NCBI GenBank assembly: GCA_021234155.1
Contig: JAJEKV010000036.1
Location: forward strand, 2,410,996 to 2,474,995
From: Isoetes taiwanensis
Taxonomy: Eukaryota > Streptophyta > Lycopodiopsida > Isoetales > Isoetaceae
Direction: 5' to 3'
Length of the DNA stretch: 64,000 bases
Translations under genes and position numbers: made by a program
Notes under the pieces: model-generated
Told to the model about the DNA's origin: nothing
Seen by the model: only the letters and a program-made list of their open reading frames with translations
Database searches by the model: none
Part shown: piece by piece, positions 59,465 to 64,000 of the stretch
Position numbering within the stretch: the first letter of the stretch is position 1
How the letters are laid out: every line of letters starts with the position of its first letter

Positions 59465-60198
59465 GATTCCTGTGCAAGAACAAATCTGAATTATGGGAGA
59501 ACAAAGCAAGAACAAAGAAAAAATGAGAATAAAGCAAATGAATTATATGAGAACAATGGAAAAACTAAATTTGTGGCAAAAGGAAAAACTAGATTTGTGG
59601 TCCATCAGTGCTTCTGCTTGGTTGCAAGTGGCAGATACAAAAGAATATATGTATCTAGATAACAACAATCTGAAGACAAGAATTATTCATACAGAATTCA
59701 AGAATGGTGGGCATGGTCCTTCAGAGTGAAAAATAGTAAAGCATTGCAAACCTTTGTTTATGGAGAATATGGAAGAATAGAATAGAATAGAAGACGCATT
59801 GCCCTTTAAGTTTAAACACACGCGTTATTACATCAAAAAGGGGATGCTGGTGCTGCATACATATTGATGACAAAATCATCTTTATCGAGCACGACAGTAA
59901 ACAAGGCCAATGGATATGTAAACAAGAAAGGTGTTGCAAGTTCTTGGCTATAGATCTCCCTTTTTTTTTTTTTTTTTTTGTGAGGGCTGTAGATCTTTTA
60001 TTCTTCCTGGCACTGGATTTTTTCTCTCAATGGTGGTTTGCTAGTGTTAGACATTAATTCAAAACAAAGTTTTTTCTTCCGCGTAACCGTAGCTACATGG
60101 ACGGAAATGGGTAACAGGCTGGATATCAGAAAATAGCAGAGTTTGAATTGACTTAGAAACTGGGTTGAGTTTAGTTATAGCAGAGAAGAAAACAACAA

Positions 60199-60305
60199 AG
60201 TTTAAAGCTTCCATAATAGCCCTGCTTGTTCCAGATTTCAGAAGTTTCCAGAGAGTTTAAAGCTTCTGGAATAGCCCTGTTTGTAACAGATTTCAGAAGT
60301 TTCCG
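60199..60305 (+). repeat. 52-bp tandem duplication
   Basis: Two copies of TTTAAAGCTTC..AATAGCCCTG followed by CAGATTTCAGAAGTTTCC, with few differences. Flanking 59465-60198 and 60306-60830 hold no recognisable gene, only A/T runs such as T20 near 59962. Confidence 0.8.
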
Positions 60306-60839
60306 AAAAGCTTTCAAAAGTTTTTGCATGATTATTCATGATTCATCGATTCATTCTTTAGAAGAAGCCAAAGATATACGATGCTGAATGCTGACCACTG
60401 ATGAAACAGGTCGAAATATAAAGCTTTGCCATTCTGAAAGCGAAAAATAAAGGCATGCCATGCTGTTGTCCACAAAAACCGAGATTGAAAACACACTTTT
60501 AGGCTATAATTGGATCGTTAAATTGGAAGAACCATTGTTTGAAAGCGCCAGAATCCAGATCAAGTTTTTTGGGGTTGAGTTAGATCTGAAACATAAGAAT
60601 TGCGGGTTCAGAACAGTCGATACCAAAAATGGCTGTTTTTTCAAGAAAACAATATAAAGGACCCGTTTTTTGTAACACCATTTTATTCCATGCCGTTTTC
60701 CACTTTCGCAACGGCCAGCAAGGAAAAACCATTTTTTTCTGAAAAACGGCAAAAAATTATTGTTTTCCGTAACTATGGGTCAAATGCTTAGGTGGCCCTA
60801 TTCTTTAGGGCGTTTGACAACCATAAAGAACCAAACTAA

Positions 60840-61145
60840 ATAAGTGTTGACTCCAAAATAGCAACATACTTATTCCTTTCTGCAATCCCCTTAAAGTGGG
60901 GCATGCCACACATAGCCAGTTCTAACAATGGTTCTAGGAGCTTAAGGAACATGCCTAAAAAGGCCATCAAGTGCATCTGGCTGCTACAGACCAGGTTGAA
61001 GCCTGTGCCATCATTCCCTTCCACGCGAGTTTGCACAGCAAGAAGACTTCATCGGCAGGTCATAAGAATTCAAAGCAAGAAACAGGCTAGGGGATTCGAA
61101 CCCCCTATCGCATTGCACAGCTCTAAGCAGCTTGGCCACCCTTAA
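60840..61145 (-). mobile_element. Possible tRNA-derived SINE
   Basis: On the minus strand, TGGCCAAGCTG (61137-61127) fits the Pol III A box. GGTTCGAATCC (about 61104-61094), inside the stem AGGGG/CCCCT, is a perfect B box at the right spacing. The sequences that would form the acceptor stem do not pair, so it is not a tRNA gene. About 250 bp of unrelated body follows towards 60840. No clear tail or target duplication. Confidence 0.45.
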
Positions 61146-61431
61146 AGGGCAAGGGCTAATCCCATGCAAATGCACATGCAAACATACAACCATTTTGCCT
61201 CCTTTTTTATTTTATTTTTCCAAGTACTTTTCTCATGCAACTAATAAAAATCAATCAAACATCAAAATCTGTTTTTTTTCCCAAACACACAACACCTTTT
61301 TTCCCCTTCCAAATACACAGGCATTTTCCACATATATTTTTCAGATTTTTTTTCTTTCACACAATGCAACAGACCTGCACAAATAGAATTCACGAAAGAA
61401 ATAATATAACAACAGAAAATGAATTCAATAC

Positions 61432-62256
61432 CTAATTGTTATTCATGGTAGCATTGTGCTGCCTCGTCATTGCATCAATGTGCCTCAACTCCCTAATCAG
61501 AAGAGCTCTTGTCAAGTTCATATGCGCTCGCATATGCTGGCGCTCAGCAGAGCTCAGCTCCACCTCCTCCCATTCCATGTATGAAATTGCATCCTCTAAA
61601 GCTGCAAATAAACAACCCAATTGCATCCTGAATAATCGAATAGAGGCGGCCACATACTCGGCAAGCGTATTGATGTCCACAACGGAGTGAACCACCTCCA
61701 AGGCCACCTGCACTTGCTCCCCATTTGGAGAGAACACAACGGGAGAGGGCATGACATTATGTATGATATCATGAGTACTTGGACCAAATGCAAGAGGCCT
61801 CACAAGAGGGGAAGCCAAGGCATGTTCATCACTAGTAAGATCAATTACCTCATTACCATGGGCTGTCCTGGCCTCCACAAACCCCACATGACAACTGATT
61901 TCGGCAGCTCCAGGCTAGCCCCCAACAAAAGCCCCAACCACGCTCCCATTACCAATCTCCATCTCTAAACCAGGCATTACCAAAGAATTGCAAACAAAGA
62001 AACGTGATCAACGAGAGAAAGAATATTTACAATGAGACCAAAAATGCCTCCACTCATCCAACCGCCATTCTGTGGTATCCAAAGCAAGGTAAGAAGGCCC
62101 AGGCACATCAACAATTGTCTCAGGCCTATGCTCATCATCTTGCCTCGACATTTCCTTAGGATAAGAAGCAGAGGACCAATAGAGCATGTCCGATATAAAG
62201 GGGAAGATAAAAAAGCATACTGCAATCATTAAACTGATGCCTTTCTCAGCCAGCAA
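61432..62256 (-). pseudogene. Unidentified protein with SUMO-interaction-like motif
   Basis: The minus-strand frame 61977-61432 has 181 codons with one in-frame TAG (61917-61915). It includes NEVIDLTSDEHA, whose VIDLT plus acidic flank matches the SUMO-interaction motif pattern, and a helical, Arg/His-rich C-terminus (RALLIRELRHIDAMTRQ). Upstream, 62256-62010 encodes MSRQDDEHRPETIVDVPGPS and DTTEWRLDEWRHFW, possibly an earlier exon, but no clean splice pair joins them. I do not recognise the family. Confidence 0.4.
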
Positions 62257-62284
62257 ATGCTCACCCTATAAGACAGGAAGGAAG

Positions 62285-62470
62285 GAAGGAAAAAATTTTA
62301 ACGTCCACGGAACCCAATCGGGTTATGGGACCAAGTACATAAGGGACCCAAGTCCTCGGACCGAAGTCAAACAAGAACATGGGCGAAGCCCTTAAACCAA
62401 AGCACAACGTGAGCTAGAACACAACCATCATGACCGGTTAAAAACCACACTGAAAAAACCGTTGCCGGGA
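62285..62470 (-). mobile_element. LINE 3' end fragment
   Basis: The minus strand has the ..GGTTTTTTCAG..GTGGTTTTTAACC stem-loop region, then CTTGGGTCCC and CATAACCCGATTGGGTTCC followed by GTGGACGTTAAAAT. It ends in TTCC repeats (62278-62290 on plus: GAAGGAAGGAAGG). The order is that of the 15.2-kb LINE tail region, with TTCC instead of TATTC pentamers. Confidence 0.55.
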
Positions 62471-63106
62471 TGACTATGGTCGCTCACCGATCCAAAAATC
62501 CATGTTGTTGCACAAGCAACAAGCATACCTTCATACCTCCAAACAGTAAAGCTTCACCAAGCAACTCCAACCGTAACCTCTTCACAACTGGGTGCTGGAA
62601 AGCGACGCCCCCTAACGCCAATCGCCCGGACACGCAGGAAGGCGGCCGTAAAAACCGCCGGGGAAATGCGCCCATCGAGGTGCCTCCTCACCCATCCACC
62701 AGCCTAAAGGCGCCCGACACCGGTATCTTGTAGCGGATGACATCCACTCGAGCACACATGGGAGCCATCCTTCATCTGCCGCCAACGCCATCCATCATCG
62801 CATCCGCCGGGCAGGCCTCGTGGCAAATTAAGGGGCGGTATTATTGGCTAGTGGAAGATACATAGCAACCGACAGAAATCTTATCTAGCCGACAATTTCA
62901 CCCCAGTGGTTTCAGAAGAGTATGGGTCAAAAAAGTATAGCATTTCTCTATGCAATACTTCAAATTGGATCCAGTCCTTATACATGACAGCAAAGAAGTT
63001 CACAATTTGTTTAAATCCGTGATTGTATCATGCAATCTTTCCCAGCAAGCCTTACAGGCAAAGATTGACACCGTGCTATGCAGCTAGAGATGAAAAAAAT
63101 CGTAGC

Positions 63107-63404
63107 CTAGAAAAGAATCCGTTCTGCCATATCTAAGTCATGTCCCAAAAGGGCTATAATTATGTCTGTAAGAAACTAAGCTAAAAAATATATGTAGATA
63201 ACATAGAAATACCTGCACATTCTATAGGGTCTAAATCCAACTGATTAAGAAGCTTGTTTGGTATCTGACATCTAGATATGTCGAATCTAGTTCTTCTTTG
63301 ACAAAACTTGAATCTATATAAAGATATCGCTTCCAAAAAATCAGAAGCACTGCAAACTCCTTGCTGAAGCAGTTTCCGACATCTATAAGTCTGGCATGAT
63401 TCCA
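63107..63404 (-). CDS. Possible last two exons of an unidentified gene
   Basis: The minus strand 63404-63213 is bounded by a pyrimidine-rich TTTCCTCTAG acceptor and a CAG|GTATTT donor. It encodes CRKLLQQGVCSASDFLEAIS and then FKFCQRRTRFDISRCQIPNK. A TTACAG acceptor about 47 bases on gives an in-phase end (IIIALLGHDLDMAERILF, stop). The intron would be unusually short for a plant, and no earlier exons are found. The family is not recognised; it may be a gene fragment. Confidence 0.3.
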
Positions 63405-64000
63405 CTAGAGGAAACGAAAAGAAAAGCACGAAAAATCCAACTTTTTACTTGGATAATCAATGACAGATTATCAACGACCTCCACTAATCTTCATCTGGAT
63501 CTTTTAACTAAAATGCTAATATTCCTGGTTCTAGCAGAGGCCCGCTCCTTTTGCACCCCAAGCAATCTCCTGACCTATTTTTCGAATATTTTCTAATTTC
63601 CCTACCCGTAGATCTAGAAAAATGGGGATCATACGGTTTAGGTTATACCATCTCAGATTTTGATGAGGTGGAAGTGATACGTGGATAGGCTAGAATTGCA
63701 AAGAAGACTGTAGGCTTAGTTGGGCTGGCGTGCTAAAAAGGGGTTTTAGGGTTTTGTTGCAGCAGCGAAATGGCTTGGCCAATTTGCCAAAGTTATGGTG
63801 ATTTGCTCAGATAAATCCGGCAACAGGTAATAGGTCTTATTGCTTGCCTTCCAAATTAGTTGACCTTACTTAGTATTCTTTTTATTCGTTGGTCACCTTC
63901 GGGGCTTCTTCGTTCACCAGCGCTGTGGGCGTTTATTTTTCTGGAGCATCATGGGCGACAACAATAGATCGGACCAAAGCCAAAGGCTTCTTTCTGTCTT
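63405..64000. other. No gene seen
   Basis: No recognisable coding sequence, RNA gene or repeat up to the window edge. Any start of the preceding gene would have to lie here or beyond. Confidence 0.35.

Noticed and set aside
61080-61145. A tRNA gene on the minus strand
   Set aside because: A and B boxes and the T arm are good, but the acceptor stem does not pair and no anticodon arm can be assigned, so a SINE head is more likely.

Overview
This is a nuclear segment of a land plant with a large, repeat-rich genome. Two genes place it in the green lineage: TIC21/PIC1, a chloroplast envelope protein gene with four exons, and CHLP, geranylgeranyl reductase, with an uninterrupted 468-codon frame. 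The mixture of retrotransposons, Helitrons, hAT and a 4-bp-TSD DNA transposon, with gene islands lost among them, suggests a seed-free vascular plant such as a fern, but the species is not determined by anything I can read.

Layout. 0.4-1.3 kb: a decayed LINE piece. 1.5-3.0 kb: TIC21. 3-12 kb: low-copy sequence, tandem repeats, a 210-bp trinucleotide microsatellite, a ribosomal protein S16 fragment and a foldback repeat. 12.0-13.9 kb: the 3' end of a Helitron with a helicase remnant. 14.5-15.25 kb: a 5'-truncated LINE on the plus strand. 15.4-41.9 kb: a nest. A minus-strand LINE reverse transcriptase is split by a 25.4-kb Ty3/gypsy-type LTR retrotransposon (16306-41687, TSD GGGCT, PBS and PPT on the minus strand). 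Its 3' LTR is split by a 6.86-kb DNA transposon (17773-24636, TSD ACTA, empty site preserved in the other LTR). Its interior also holds pieces of a second gypsy element that form a 1.4-kb inverted repeat. 45.35 kb: a second Helitron 3' end. 46.6-48.25 kb: a solo LTR of a related family (TSD CAGTA). 49.4-49.7 kb: exons of an auxilin-like gene. 51.3-52.3 kb: another LINE. 55.3 kb: a 100-bp palindrome. 55.8-57.8 kb: CHLP with a decayed partial copy of its 3' end. 58.1-59.5 kb: a broken BED-finger/hAT transposase. 60.8-62.5 kb: a possible SINE, an unidentified reading frame and a LINE 3' end.

The most striking item is a histone H3-like coding region (38258-39431, minus) inside the LTR retrotransposon, between its primer binding site and gag. 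It begins MARTKQTARK, the exact start of histone H3. A lysine/glutamate-rich linker of over 200 codons follows, and it ends in a clear H3 histone-fold domain. It is in the sense orientation of the element, is broken by a few C-to-T-type stops and one frameshift, and has two copies of a ~75-nt hairpin repeat on each side. The element's integrase appears to carry a chromodomain remnant, the class of domain that reads methylated H3 tails, so an element-encoded H3 tail is a suggestive pairing. The second item is the DNA transposon: a plus-strand DDE-type transposase faces a minus-strand gene with coiled-coil, Cys/His-rich and FCP1/NIF-type HAD phosphatase segments.
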